Below are positions 15,161 to 22,056 of a stretch of 22,627 bases of DNA, in pieces. The first letter of the stretch is position 1; every line of letters begins with the position of its first letter. A program made the position numbers and the translations under genes. Source of the stretch: Firmicutes bacterium CAG:582 (lineage in GTDB: Bacteria; Bacillota_I; Bacilli_A; RF39; UBA660). The notes beneath the pieces were generated by a model. That model did not search any database, was not told the DNA's origin, and saw only the letters and a list, made by a program, of their open reading frames with translations. The stretch is from positions 1-22,627 of the forward strand of contig FR884148.1 of NCBI GenBank assembly GCA_000435515.1, written 5' to 3'.

Positions 15161-15869
15161 CTCTAATTTCTTTAATGTAGTTATTAACCTTTTCTGCCCA
15201 TGCTGTGCTATAAGCATACTTTGGCCCCATTTTTTCTGGTGTATCCAATCCTTTTAAATAGTAGTTATTATAGATTATGTTTAAATATGAATCTATTCCT
15301 TCTTCTAAAGTGTCATATCTACTATAACTCTTTCCATTACAACTGTTGCCACCTTTTAAACCACCAATATTATTACATTCATAAGTTAATGAAGAGCATT
15401 TCCATTTGCATCCTGTTTCTAGTAAGACAATAGCAACGCTTAAATAAGGATCCATTCCCGTGTCTCTAGTATACTTAGCAAAATAATAACCAGTATTAGC
15501 TAAATAGTCATTTAAACTTTTATTTAGCTTATTTGTAAGTTCTGTCATCGTCATTCCTTCATAAATTATTGAACCATCATCAATTATTTCAGGTGCTTGT
15601 ACTGTTTCCACATCTTCTACAAGTTCCTCTTCTTCATATACTTTTTTTTCATCAATTGGAACATTTAGAGTTGTTTTAATTGGAACAGTTGTTGCGACAG
15701 CTAGTTTAGGAACATTCGTGCCACCTCCATAATATTTTATAACATTTCTTATTGGTTCATCTATTTCAGTTTTATTAAAAAAACTTACCTTTATAATTAA
15801 AAAAATTCCTAGTGATAACACTAATACAATTGAAAGTATAATTATATTGGTTTTATTTTTTATAATCAT
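15153..15869 (-). CDS. Membrane-anchored GH73-like peptidoglycan hydrolase
   Basis: The 238-residue protein has an uncleaved-looking N-terminal membrane segment (about 8-27), then an Asp/Glu-rich linker (to about 105), then a domain resembling N-acetylglucosaminidases of family GH73 (FlgJ/LytG-like). Support comes from DPYLSVAIVLLETG with E151 as the probable catalytic acid, NNIGGLKGG (166-174), YDTLEEGIDSYLNII and the closing AWAEKVNNYI. Four cysteines in the domain (154, 158, 165, 177) could form two disulfides outside the cell. It probably cleaves glycan strands during wall growth. The family call rests on motifs only; a related lysozyme fold is possible. Confidence 0.75.
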   Translation of the reverse strand: MIIKNKTNIIILSIVLVLSLGIFLIIKVSFFNKTEIDEPIRNVIKYYGGGTNVPKLAVATTVPIKTTLNVPIDEKKVYEEEELVEDVETVQAPEIIDDGSIIYEGMTMTELTNKLNKSLNDYLANTGYYFAKYTRDTGMDPYLSVAIVLLETGCKWKCSSLTYECNNIGGLKGGNSCNGKSYSRYDTLEEGIDSYLNIIYNNYYLKGLDTPEKMGPKYAYSTAWAEKVNNYIKEIREK

Positions 15870-15896
15870 ATTATTCCTCTATTCTTATACTTTATC

Positions 15897-15925
15897 AGTA
15901 TATCATATGCAATATTGTTTTTCAA
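15897..15925 (-). promoter_or_regulatory. Promoter of the GH73-like gene
   Basis: TTGAAA (complement of 15920-15925) and TATACT (complement of 15897-15902) are separated by 17 bases, with an extended -10 TG just upstream of TATACT. The expected start is near 15890, followed by AGAGGA and the ATG at 15869. Confidence 0.75.
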
Positions 15926-15931
15926 TACACC

Positions 15932-15957
15932 AAAAAAAACACCAAAAGGTGTTTTTT
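15932..15957 (-). terminator. Terminator of the SPKTG surface-protein gene
   Basis: AAAAAACACC (15934-15943) pairs with GGTGTTTTTT (15948-15957) around AAAA. On the minus strand the stem is followed by T8 within the same tract. It begins two bases after the TAA stop of the upstream gene. The symmetry makes it potentially bidirectional. Confidence 0.85.
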
Positions 15958-15959
15958 CA

Positions 15960-16916
15960 TTAGATACTTCTAAATAAGTCTTTTCTCTTAACTACTGTTA
16001 GAACAGCAATACCAATTCCAGCAACTATAGCAAACTCTAATGCGTATTCTTTAACTCCAGTTTTTGGACTTTTAACACAATTTGCTTTTGAAGTTACTTT
16101 TTCAACTAAAGTACAAGTATCAGCTTGACTTCCAACAGTTGTCCAAGTATAGTCATCACCACAAGAATAGCATGCATATTTTTGTTCAGTTTGTTTTTTG
16201 TTACAATCTTGTTTCTTGTTGACATACATTACTGGAACATAGTCATATTCATTAGATGTAGCGTATGCAACTTTTTTTACAGCTGCTTTTACCAAGTTTC
16301 CTGCTGAATCATTTATAAATTCAACTGCCCAAACCATATTACCATCCACTGTTGAAGTGAAGATACCTTTAAATGGATGAGATGCGGGTCTTGCAAGGTC
16401 TAATTTGGCGTGTGAAGCAATTTCGTTAAATATTGTTAATTTAGACGCATCATCAATTACATAACCTTCTCCATCCACTTTTGCTCCAAAAATATCGATT
16501 AATTCTTGTAAAGAGATTAATGATAAATTTCCATCAGTTTCAAGATTAGTTGTATAATCTAAATCATTTAGAGGCATTTGGTTTTCATTTGGAAGTAAAG
16601 TCTTTGTCATATAATAATATGCTTGAGTATTTTCAAACTTATCAACTTTCCATCCAATATCGGGATCATTTGTATCAGCATATGGATCACTTGTATAACC
16701 AACGATTCCATAAACAAAAGCTTTAACGTATTCAGCATCTTCCCCTGAATCCTCAAGAATCATTAAAGATCTACCTACTTTATCATTTTTAGAAATGTAG
16801 AAATTTGCCATTTCTCCTTTTTTATAGGTATTAAATCCTTCGGCTTTTACAAATGTTGGTAAAATACATGCAATAGACATAATAACTGCAAATAATTTAC
16901 TATGCAACTTTTTCAT
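15960..16916 (-). CDS. Secreted protein with SPKTG-type sorting signal, function unknown
   Basis: I do not recognise the 318-residue protein as a whole. It has a Sec signal peptide (basic start, hydrophobic 8-20, likely cleavage after A25 in VKA) and a C-terminal tail with SPKTG (283-287), a hydrophobic stretch (about 292-309) and KRK. That is the layout of a sortase substrate, but with Ser in place of the Leu of LPxTG. The middle (26-230) is acidic with no clear domain. A Cys-rich stalk before the tail has C238, C249, C252, C268 and C280, including KYACYSCGDDYTW. It is probably wall- or membrane-anchored at the surface. AGAAGGAG precedes the ATG. No sortase gene is in the window. Confidence 0.7.
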   Translation of the reverse strand: MKKLHSKLFAVIMSIACILPTFVKAEGFNTYKKGEMANFYISKNDKVGRSLMILEDSGEDAEYVKAFVYGIVGYTSDPYADTNDPDIGWKVDKFENTQAYYYMTKTLLPNENQMPLNDLDYTTNLETDGNLSLISLQELIDIFGAKVDGEGYVIDDASKLTIFNEIASHAKLDLARPASHPFKGIFTSTVDGNMVWAVEFINDSAGNLVKAAVKKVAYATSNEYDYVPVMYVNKKQDCNKKQTEQKYACYSCGDDYTWTTVGSQADTCTLVEKVTSKANCVKSPKTGVKEYALEFAIVAGIGIAVLTVVKRKDLFRSI

Positions 16917-16950
16917 AAAATATCACTCCTTCTATTATTTTATCTTTAAC

Positions 16951-16979
16951 CATAATAAATATAACATAAAATGACAAAA
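16951..16979 (-). promoter_or_regulatory. Possible promoter of the SPKTG gene
   Basis: On the minus strand TTGTCA is followed 17 bases later by TATGGT, about 35 bases before the ATG at 16916. The -35 is good but the -10 matches only four of six bases. The gene follows a weak pnp terminator, so readthrough from pnp is an alternative source of transcript. Confidence 0.35.
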
Positions 16980-17017
16980 TATACTAATAAAAGTTATGAT
17001 TACGTATAATTTTACAT

Positions 17018-17041
17018 AAAAAAAGTAAAACTATTTAGTTT
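17018..17041 (-). terminator. Weak terminator after pnp
   Basis: AAACT and AGTTT form a 5-bp stem around a four-base loop that contains part of the TAG stop, followed by TAC and seven T on the minus strand. The stem is short and A/T-rich, so termination may be leaky and the downstream gene could receive readthrough. Confidence 0.35.
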
Positions 17042-19220
17042 CACTTTCCATATTCTTTTCTATTTTTTCTTCTTTTTTTGGTTTTGGTAAAGCATCTTTT
17101 CTGCTTAAATTCAATCTTCCACGATTATCATATCCTTGTGACATTACAATTATTTCATCACCAACTTTGACAACATCACTTGGTTTATTTACTCGTTCAT
17201 GAGCAAGTTGAGATACATGAACAAGTCCTTCACATCCAGGCCATAATTCTACAAAGCAACCGAAATCTTCTACTTTAATAACTTTTGCTGTATATTTAAC
17301 TCCCATTTCAACTTCACGAGCAATATTTTTTATCATCTCAGCAGTTTTATTAATAATATCTCTATTAGTATGATAAATAATTACTTGACCATCGTCATTC
17401 AAATCAACTTTAACCGCATCTTTATCTTGAACAGTTTTAACATTGCTTGCTTCAAGAATAATCTTAGTAATTGTATCTCCACCTTTACCGATAACATCTT
17501 TGATTTTGTCAGGATTAATCATAAATGTTTCAGTTTTTGGAGCGTATTCAGAAACTTCACTTCTTGGTTCTTTAATTTGTTTTTCCATTACATCAAGAAT
17601 TTCCATGCGGGCTTTTTTTGCTTGTTCAAGAGCTTCTGCAAGTATTTCTTTAGTTATACCTTTTATTTTTATATCCATTTGTAGTGAACAAATTCCTTTT
17701 CTTGTTCCACCTACCTTAAAGTCCATATCACCTAAATGATCTTCCATTCCTTGAATATCTGTTAATATTTGATATTTGCTTCCATCTTTAGATGTAATAA
17801 GTCCCATTGCAATTCCAGCAACTGGAGCTTTGATTGGAACACCTGCAGCCATAAGTGACATACATCCTGCACATATAGTAGCTTGACTTGATGATCCATT
17901 TGATTCAAGTATTTCAGATACTACTCTAACAGTATATGGGAATTCTTCTTCAGAAGGCATTACTTGTTTTAAACATCTTTCTCCTAAAGCACCATGTCCA
18001 ATTTCTCTTCTTCCAGGAGAACCATATCTTCCTGTTTCTCCAACTGAGAATGCTGGGAAGTTATAATGTAACATGAAATGCTTCTCAGCTTCTAAACTAA
18101 TTCCATCCAAAACTTGGTATTCGTTTAATGCTCCTAGAGTTGTAACTGCAAGCGCTTGAGTTTCACCACGAGTAAATAAAGCACTTCCGTGAGTTCTTGG
18201 AAGTAAATCAATTGCTGTTGAAAGGGGTCTTATCTCATCCATCTTTCTTCCATCACTTCTAGTATGTTCATCAACCGTTATACTTCTAAAAATATCATAT
18301 TCAATATTTTCAAGAACCATTTTTACTTTAGTTATTAAAAGGACTAATTCTTCTGCATCTAAAGACTCTTTATTTTCAGTTTCATATTTAGAAACTATTT
18401 CTTCTTTTACGGCATCAATTGCTGCATATTTTTCTAATTTTTCTTTTATACGCATTGCCTTATCCAATTTCTCAGCAGCTAAATCATATATTTCTTTTCT
18501 TAAACTATCTTCAATTTCAATATGTTCATAAGTCATCTTTTCTTGACCTATTTCAGCTATAATTTTCTCTTGGAATTCACATAATTCTTTTACAGCTTCA
18601 TGACCAAACATTAAAGCTTCCAACATATCAGCTTCTGATACTTCTTTACTTCCTGCTTCTACCATATTAATTGCTTTTTTAGTACCAGCAACTGTTAAAT
18701 CTATATCAGATTCTTCAAGTTCACTTGGAGTTGGATTGATTATAAATTTTCCATTTATTCTTCCTACTTTTACTCCTGCAATTGGTCCATCAAATGGTAT
18801 TTTAGAAATACATGTACATAAAGATGAACCAAACATCGCTGATAATTCTGGAGAATTATCTGTATCAACAGATAAAACTGTATTAACAATTTGTACTTCG
18901 TTTCTAAAATCTTCAGGGAACATAGGACGCATAGGTCTATCTATCATACGGGCAGCAAGTGTTGCAGCATCAGTTGGTCTTCCTTCTCTTTTGATAAAAC
19001 CACCGGGTATTTTACCTACAGAATATAGTTTTTCTTGATATAAAACCATAAGTGGAAAGAAATCGCTTAAAATATTGGCATTATTTCCAACTACTACAGT
19101 TGATAGAATTACTGTATCACCATATCTTACAACTACTGCTCCATGAGCTTGCTTAGCAACTTCTCCGTTTTCTACTATTATTTTTCTTCCTCTAAAATCG
19201 TATTCAAATACTTTCTTCAT
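17031..19220 (-). CDS. pnp: Polyribonucleotide nucleotidyltransferase (PNPase)
   Basis: PNPase degrades RNA phosphorolytically from the 3' end. At 729 residues the full architecture is present: RNase PH domain 1 (about 1-140), helical domain (about 145-300), RNase PH domain 2 (about 315-545), KH domain (about 565-630, GKGG at 578-581) and S1 domain (about 638-708, ending LNLSRKDA). The phosphate-binding NGSSSQA (441-447) and conserved acidic residues D498, D500 and D516 in GDMDFKVGGTRKG...QMDIK are intact. A charged tail closes it. It follows rpsO, as in many bacteria. Confidence 0.98.
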   Translation of the reverse strand: MKKVFEYDFRGRKIIVENGEVAKQAHGAVVVRYGDTVILSTVVVGNNANILSDFFPLMVLYQEKLYSVGKIPGGFIKREGRPTDAATLAARMIDRPMRPMFPEDFRNEVQIVNTVLSVDTDNSPELSAMFGSSLCTCISKIPFDGPIAGVKVGRINGKFIINPTPSELEESDIDLTVAGTKKAINMVEAGSKEVSEADMLEALMFGHEAVKELCEFQEKIIAEIGQEKMTYEHIEIEDSLRKEIYDLAAEKLDKAMRIKEKLEKYAAIDAVKEEIVSKYETENKESLDAEELVLLITKVKMVLENIEYDIFRSITVDEHTRSDGRKMDEIRPLSTAIDLLPRTHGSALFTRGETQALAVTTLGALNEYQVLDGISLEAEKHFMLHYNFPAFSVGETGRYGSPGRREIGHGALGERCLKQVMPSEEEFPYTVRVVSEILESNGSSSQATICAGCMSLMAAGVPIKAPVAGIAMGLITSKDGSKYQILTDIQGMEDHLGDMDFKVGGTRKGICSLQMDIKIKGITKEILAEALEQAKKARMEILDVMEKQIKEPRSEVSEYAPKTETFMINPDKIKDVIGKGGDTITKIILEASNVKTVQDKDAVKVDLNDDGQVIIYHTNRDIINKTAEMIKNIAREVEMGVKYTAKVIKVEDFGCFVELWPGCEGLVHVSQLAHERVNKPSDVVKVGDEIIVMSQGYDNRGRLNLSRKDALPKPKKEEKIEKNMESETK

Positions 19221-19247
19221 TTTTTCACCTCTACTAATTTTTTAAAT

Positions 19248-19274
19248 AAAAAAAGGCACTTAAAATAAATGCCT
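19248..19274 (-). terminator. Terminator or attenuator between rpsO and pnp
   Basis: On the minus strand AGGCATTTA pairs with TAAGTGCCT around TTT, with one G-T pair, followed by seven T. The stem begins within the rpsO TAG stop. Only 27 bases remain to the pnp ATG, too few for a separate promoter, so pnp must be read through this hairpin or be transcribed from within rpsO. Confidence 0.85.
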
Positions 19275-19542
19275 ACTTTCTTATATTTAATTTTGCGATT
19301 AAATCACGATAAGCTTCAACGTCTTTTGCTTTTAAGTAATCAAGTAAACTACGTCTTTTACCAACCATCATTTGTAATCCTCTTTTTGAATGATAATCGT
19401 GAATATGAACTTTTAAGTGTTCAGTTAAATCATTGATTCTTTCAGTTAATACAGCAATTTGTGCTTCTGTAGAACCAGAATTTTTTTCACTTTTACCAAA
19501 TTCTTTGATTAATTCTGCTTTTCTTTCTTTAGTAACAGCCAT
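19273..19542 (-). CDS. rpsO: 30S ribosomal protein S15
   Basis: S15 is a primary 16S rRNA-binding protein of the platform that also represses its own mRNA in several bacteria. The 89-residue protein has all hallmarks: SGSTEAQIAVLTERINDLTEHL (about 24-45), HDYHSKRGL and VGKRRSLLDYLK. I start at the ATG at 19542, 8 bases after GGAGG; an in-frame TTG six bases upstream is less likely. It heads the rpsO-pnp unit. Confidence 0.98.
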   Translation of the reverse strand: MAVTKERKAELIKEFGKSEKNSGSTEAQIAVLTERINDLTEHLKVHIHDYHSKRGLQMMVGKRRSLLDYLKAKDVEAYRDLIAKLNIRK

Positions 19543-19569
19543 TTTCAATTCCTCCTTCTTTGTATAATC

Positions 19570-19607
19570 GGTTAAAACTTAGTAAAAAATCGGAGACTTT
19601 TAAAACC
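19570..19607 (-). promoter_or_regulatory. Possible hairpin in the rpsO leader
   Basis: In the roughly 80-base leader, GGTT plus AAAA (complement of the right arm, 19598-19607) can pair with TTTT plus AACC (complement of 19570-19577) with two T bulged, giving eight pairs around a long loop. CCGATT occurs twice in the leader, once in the loop and once just after the stem. S15 autoregulation through leader structure is known in E. coli, Thermus and Geobacillus; this sequence is only suggestive. Confidence 0.3.
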
Positions 19608-19627
19608 AAGTAAAAACTTCTTAGTTA

Positions 19628-19656
19628 ATTATATTATAAAGACTTATAAAAATCAA
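19628..19656 (-). promoter_or_regulatory. Promoter of rpsO-pnp
   Basis: TTGATT (complement of 19651-19656) and TATAAT (complement of 19628-19633) are 17 bases apart. The -10 occurs as an overlapping double TATAATATAAT. The -35 box overlaps the 3' end region of the preceding minus-strand gene at 19653. The expected start is near 19621. Confidence 0.8.
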
Positions 19657-20366
19657 TAAAAATTTTTAGGTTTGTAAGTTCTTACTACTTGATAGTCTAA
19701 ACCTTGATGTCTTATTATTTCATAAGTCCTATCAGTTGATGATAATTTTTCTAAAATATAGTCTAAATATCTTAAATAAAGGTGATATTTGTTAGCTATT
19801 TTTTGACTACTTGCAAATTCTCTAGGTACATCATGTGTGCATCCACACATTTCAAGAAACAGGTCTTTATCATTTTTAAAAGATGATTTTATCATAGTAG
19901 TAGTTGCTTGACATGGATAAAATCCATAAATTAGATCATAATTACTAACATCAGTGTCCAAAGTAAATTCTTTTTTTATAATTCCAATATTTCCTTCATA
20001 TGCCTCAATTACTTTTGGATCCATAGCCGTTACACTTCCACAGGTTTGCTCTTTACTTATTCTATTTGCTAAGGATGGTAAAATCCCACAACCTACTTCT
20101 AGCAAATTTTTATCAATTCCCGTTTCGCTTTTCATGTATTCTATAAAATTTTTGTAATAATCATTTTCAAGAAAACGATTTAAACCAAGTTCTTCAATTA
20201 TTGAGCGAATAATATCGTTAGGCTTCCCATAACTGATGTCTACAAAAAATTGTTGCTTTATATATTCGTAGGCACCTGGTATTTCTTTATAATATTTTCC
20301 ATATTTTTTTAAGAATAGTTGAAATTCTAATAAAATTTTTAATCCTTCTTCTTCTGTATATTCCAT
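19653..20366 (-). CDS. Methyltransferase-like Rossmann protein, paralogue A
   Basis: I do not recognise the family. The 237-residue protein has a helical N-terminal third and then a SAM-methyltransferase-like motif I, LLEVGCGILPSLA (88-100), an acidic residue at the end of the second strand (D116 in AMDP), and YDLIYGFYPCQAT (143-155) where a motif IV would lie. A distinctive block runs MIKSSFKNDKDLFLEMCGC (158-176). The same order is found in the adjacent gene upstream, so the two are diverged paralogues. AGGAG of this gene overlaps the stop of paralogue B (13-base gap), implying coupled expression. SAM binding is inferred. The stop abuts the rpsO promoter; no hairpin follows it. Confidence 0.65.
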   Translation of the reverse strand: MEYTEEEGLKILLEFQLFLKKYGKYYKEIPGAYEYIKQQFFVDISYGKPNDIIRSIIEELGLNRFLENDYYKNFIEYMKSETGIDKNLLEVGCGILPSLANRISKEQTCGSVTAMDPKVIEAYEGNIGIIKKEFTLDTDVSNYDLIYGFYPCQATTTMIKSSFKNDKDLFLEMCGCTHDVPREFASSQKIANKYHLYLRYLDYILEKLSSTDRTYEIIRHQGLDYQVVRTYKPKNFY

Positions 20367-20379
20367 TTTAATTCTCCTT

Positions 20380-21045
20380 TTATCTATAAGTTTTTATAAG
20401 TGGGTATGGTAAATCACTATATTCAAAAATATCAAAATTTCTTCCAGTTTTATTTGATAGAGTTTCTAAAGTATCCTCTAAATCATATAAATATTCATAG
20501 TAATCTAAATATAATCTTCCAGTGGCACACCCACATAAAGCTAAATACAAATCTATATCATTTTGAAATGATGAATATATCATTGCACTTGTTGCTTCAC
20601 AAGTAAAAGTGCCATAAATAAGTTTATACTCGCTTACATCTGTTTGTTCTGTAAACGCTCCATTAATAATTCGCAAATCTCCATACTCAGGTATTTTTAC
20701 CAATGGATCTATTACAGTTATTGTTCCACTGGTTTGAATCTTTTTCAAACTTTTGGCTAGTGATGGTATCACACCACATCCAACTTCCAATAAATCAACA
20801 TTTATATCACAGTCATTCTTTAGATGATTAATGAAATTTCCATATATATTAACTGATAATTCCTCTGATAATCCACATTCTTCATAAGCTTGAAGTAACA
20901 AAGTTCCAACGCTTTCGCGAGATTCAAACTTACTAATAAAACTACCTACAACGTATTCAAAATCTTCTTTAGAATAATACTTTTCATATTTTGTTTTATA
21001 CTGACTTAATAAATAATTTAATCTTAAACGTGTTTCAAGTGTCAT
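20380..21045 (-). CDS. Methyltransferase-like Rossmann protein, paralogue B
   Basis: This 221-residue protein is homologous to its neighbour along most of its length. Shared: LLEVGCGVIPSLA (85-97), TVIDP with D113, F-T-x-x-TDVS-x-Y near 131-140, LIYG (142-145), C149-x-ATSAMIYSSFQND (149-163) and CGC at 171-173. The segment after CGC is about ten residues shorter than in paralogue A. The motif I glycines suggest SAM or nucleotide binding. Cysteines C149 and C171/C173 are kept in both copies, so they may be functional. GAAGGGG precedes the ATG. It is the first gene of a two-gene unit under a consensus promoter. Confidence 0.65.
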   Translation of the reverse strand: MTLETRLRLNYLLSQYKTKYEKYYSKEDFEYVVGSFISKFESRESVGTLLLQAYEECGLSEELSVNIYGNFINHLKNDCDINVDLLEVGCGVIPSLAKSLKKIQTSGTITVIDPLVKIPEYGDLRIINGAFTEQTDVSEYKLIYGTFTCEATSAMIYSSFQNDIDLYLALCGCATGRLYLDYYEYLYDLEDTLETLSNKTGRNFDIFEYSDLPYPLIKTYR

Positions 21046-21069
21046 ATTTTCCCCTTCTTTTGGTTAGGT

Positions 21070-21098
21070 ATTATAATCGTTTAGAAAAATATTGTCAA
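21070..21098 (-). promoter_or_regulatory. Perfect-consensus promoter of the methyltransferase-like pair
   Basis: TTGACA (complement of 21093-21098) and TATAAT (complement of 21070-21075) are exactly 17 bases apart: a full match to the housekeeping sigma consensus and better than the ribosomal promoters here. The start is expected near 21063, giving a leader of under 20 bases. Confidence 0.9.
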
Positions 21099-21100
21099 AT

Positions 21101-21123
21101 TAAAAGCGAGCTCAAATGAGCTC
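21101..21123 (-). terminator. Probable terminator of the ART-like gene
   Basis: GAGCTC (21118-21123) pairs with GAGCTC (21108-21113) around a four-base loop. On the minus strand the stem is followed by GCTTTTAATTT, a broken T tract. It lies about 80 bases after the gene at 21203 ends and directly upstream of the next promoter's -35 box. Confidence 0.6.
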
Positions 21124-21134
21124 AATCTATATAA

Positions 21135-21148
21135 ACGTTATATAACGT
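21135..21148. repeat. 14-bp perfect palindrome
   Basis: ACGTTATATAACGT is fully self-complementary. It lies in the gap between the ART-like gene and the methyltransferase-like pair, about 37 bases upstream of the latter's -35 box. It could be an operator for a dimeric regulator or an unstable cruciform/hairpin. The remaining 21149-21202 is AT-rich with nothing recognisable. Confidence 0.5.
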
Positions 21149-21202
21149 ACAATATATTCTATGAACAAGTTATATCTTTGGTGTTTAAAATATTGATAAA
21201 TA

Positions 21203-21988
21203 TTATTTTAACTTTTGAGTTGCTTCTTGTTCCATAATTGCCTGTTTATAATATTGATATAATTCGTCGATTTTGGGAATCAACTCTGGAAAAAAAGAGC
21301 AAATACTTATGTATGCACAATCGATGTATTGCTCATGGTCCAAATCGCGCAACTGTCTTTCTATTCTATCTTGGAATATATTTATTAAATCATTAGGTTC
21401 ATATCTATAATCATATCCAAATTCTTCTGCCAATTCATTGACTTTTTGCATCAAATTTGGATGAAGATAAATCAATCTATTAAAATCATTTCTTGTAAAC
21501 TCTTTTTTAAATACGTTTTTATATCTTCTCCACTTATCTAAAATATCTGAACCATCATGTTTGAATCCAGTTGGTTTATTAGGATATCGATATATCTTTA
21601 TTAGACCTTCTTTTTCTGCTTTTAGTATGCCTTCCCAAACATTATTACAATATTCTTCACTAATTACATCTACACTAACTTCTGATACAATTTCACAAAA
21701 ACCAGTATGCAAATCTTTAAACGTTTCTTTTGGAAGAGTGTATATTGATGAACTGTTGGAATACATTTTATCAAAAGCTCCAGGTACATTTTCAATTAAT
21801 TCCCAAGGTCCATCTTTTTCAATGCTAAAATGACCAATATCATACACTAAGTCATCTCCGCATCTTTTACTGAAATGTAACGCTAGAACTTTTTCAGGAG
21901 TGGCATAGACATATGTTCCGTGCGTTGATTTTCTTGGTTCTAATCTTTTTAGACCACTTTCTTTACTTCCATGATATACAATTTCCAT
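21203..21988 (-). CDS. Unknown protein with ADP-ribosyltransferase-like N-terminus
   Basis: I do not firmly recognise this 261-residue protein. The N-terminus reads YHGS (5-8), then LEPRKSTHGTYVYAT (16-30) and ALHFS (36-40). This is the spacing of the His, Tyr and Phe-Ser strands in ADP-ribosyltransferase-fold proteins such as Arr (YHGT...VY.T...A). GFCEIVSEVSV (96-106) could supply the third-motif Glu (E99 or E103). The C-terminal half (about 160-255) is helical and charged. It has no signal peptide, so it probably acts in the cytosol. AAGGAGT precedes the ATG. Enzymatic activity and target are unknown; it could instead be a non-catalytic fold relative. Confidence 0.55.
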   Translation of the reverse strand: MEIVYHGSKESGLKRLEPRKSTHGTYVYATPEKVLALHFSKRCGDDLVYDIGHFSIEKDGPWELIENVPGAFDKMYSNSSSIYTLPKETFKDLHTGFCEIVSEVSVDVISEEYCNNVWEGILKAEKEGLIKIYRYPNKPTGFKHDGSDILDKWRRYKNVFKKEFTRNDFNRLIYLHPNLMQKVNELAEEFGYDYRYEPNDLINIFQDRIERQLRDLDHEQYIDCAYISICSFFPELIPKIDELYQYYKQAIMEQEATQKLK

Positions 21989-22011
21989 ATTTTATACTCC
22001 TTATCTTCTAT

Positions 22012-22041
22012 ATTATAACATATTAATTCTATAAATTTTGC
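22012..22041 (-). promoter_or_regulatory. Extended -10 promoter of the ART-like gene
   Basis: TGTTATAAT on the minus strand gives a perfect TATAAT (complement of 22012-22017) with an extended TG. The nearest -35 candidate, TTGCAA, sits 20 bases upstream, too far for ideal spacing, so activity may depend on the extended -10 or on an activator. Confidence 0.6.
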
Positions 22042-22056
22042 AACTATTACAATAGG

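Noticed and set aside
17010..17030. TTTTAC/GTAAAA hairpin after pnp
   Set aside because: Stable-looking repeat, but no T tract follows it on either strand; the overlapping AAACT/AGTTT hairpin with T7 fits a terminator better.
17370..17739. Overlapping plus-strand open frames opposite pnp
   Set aside because: Antisense shadows of a clear PNPase gene with no start signals; Phe/Ser-rich content reflects the complement of Lys/Glu codons.
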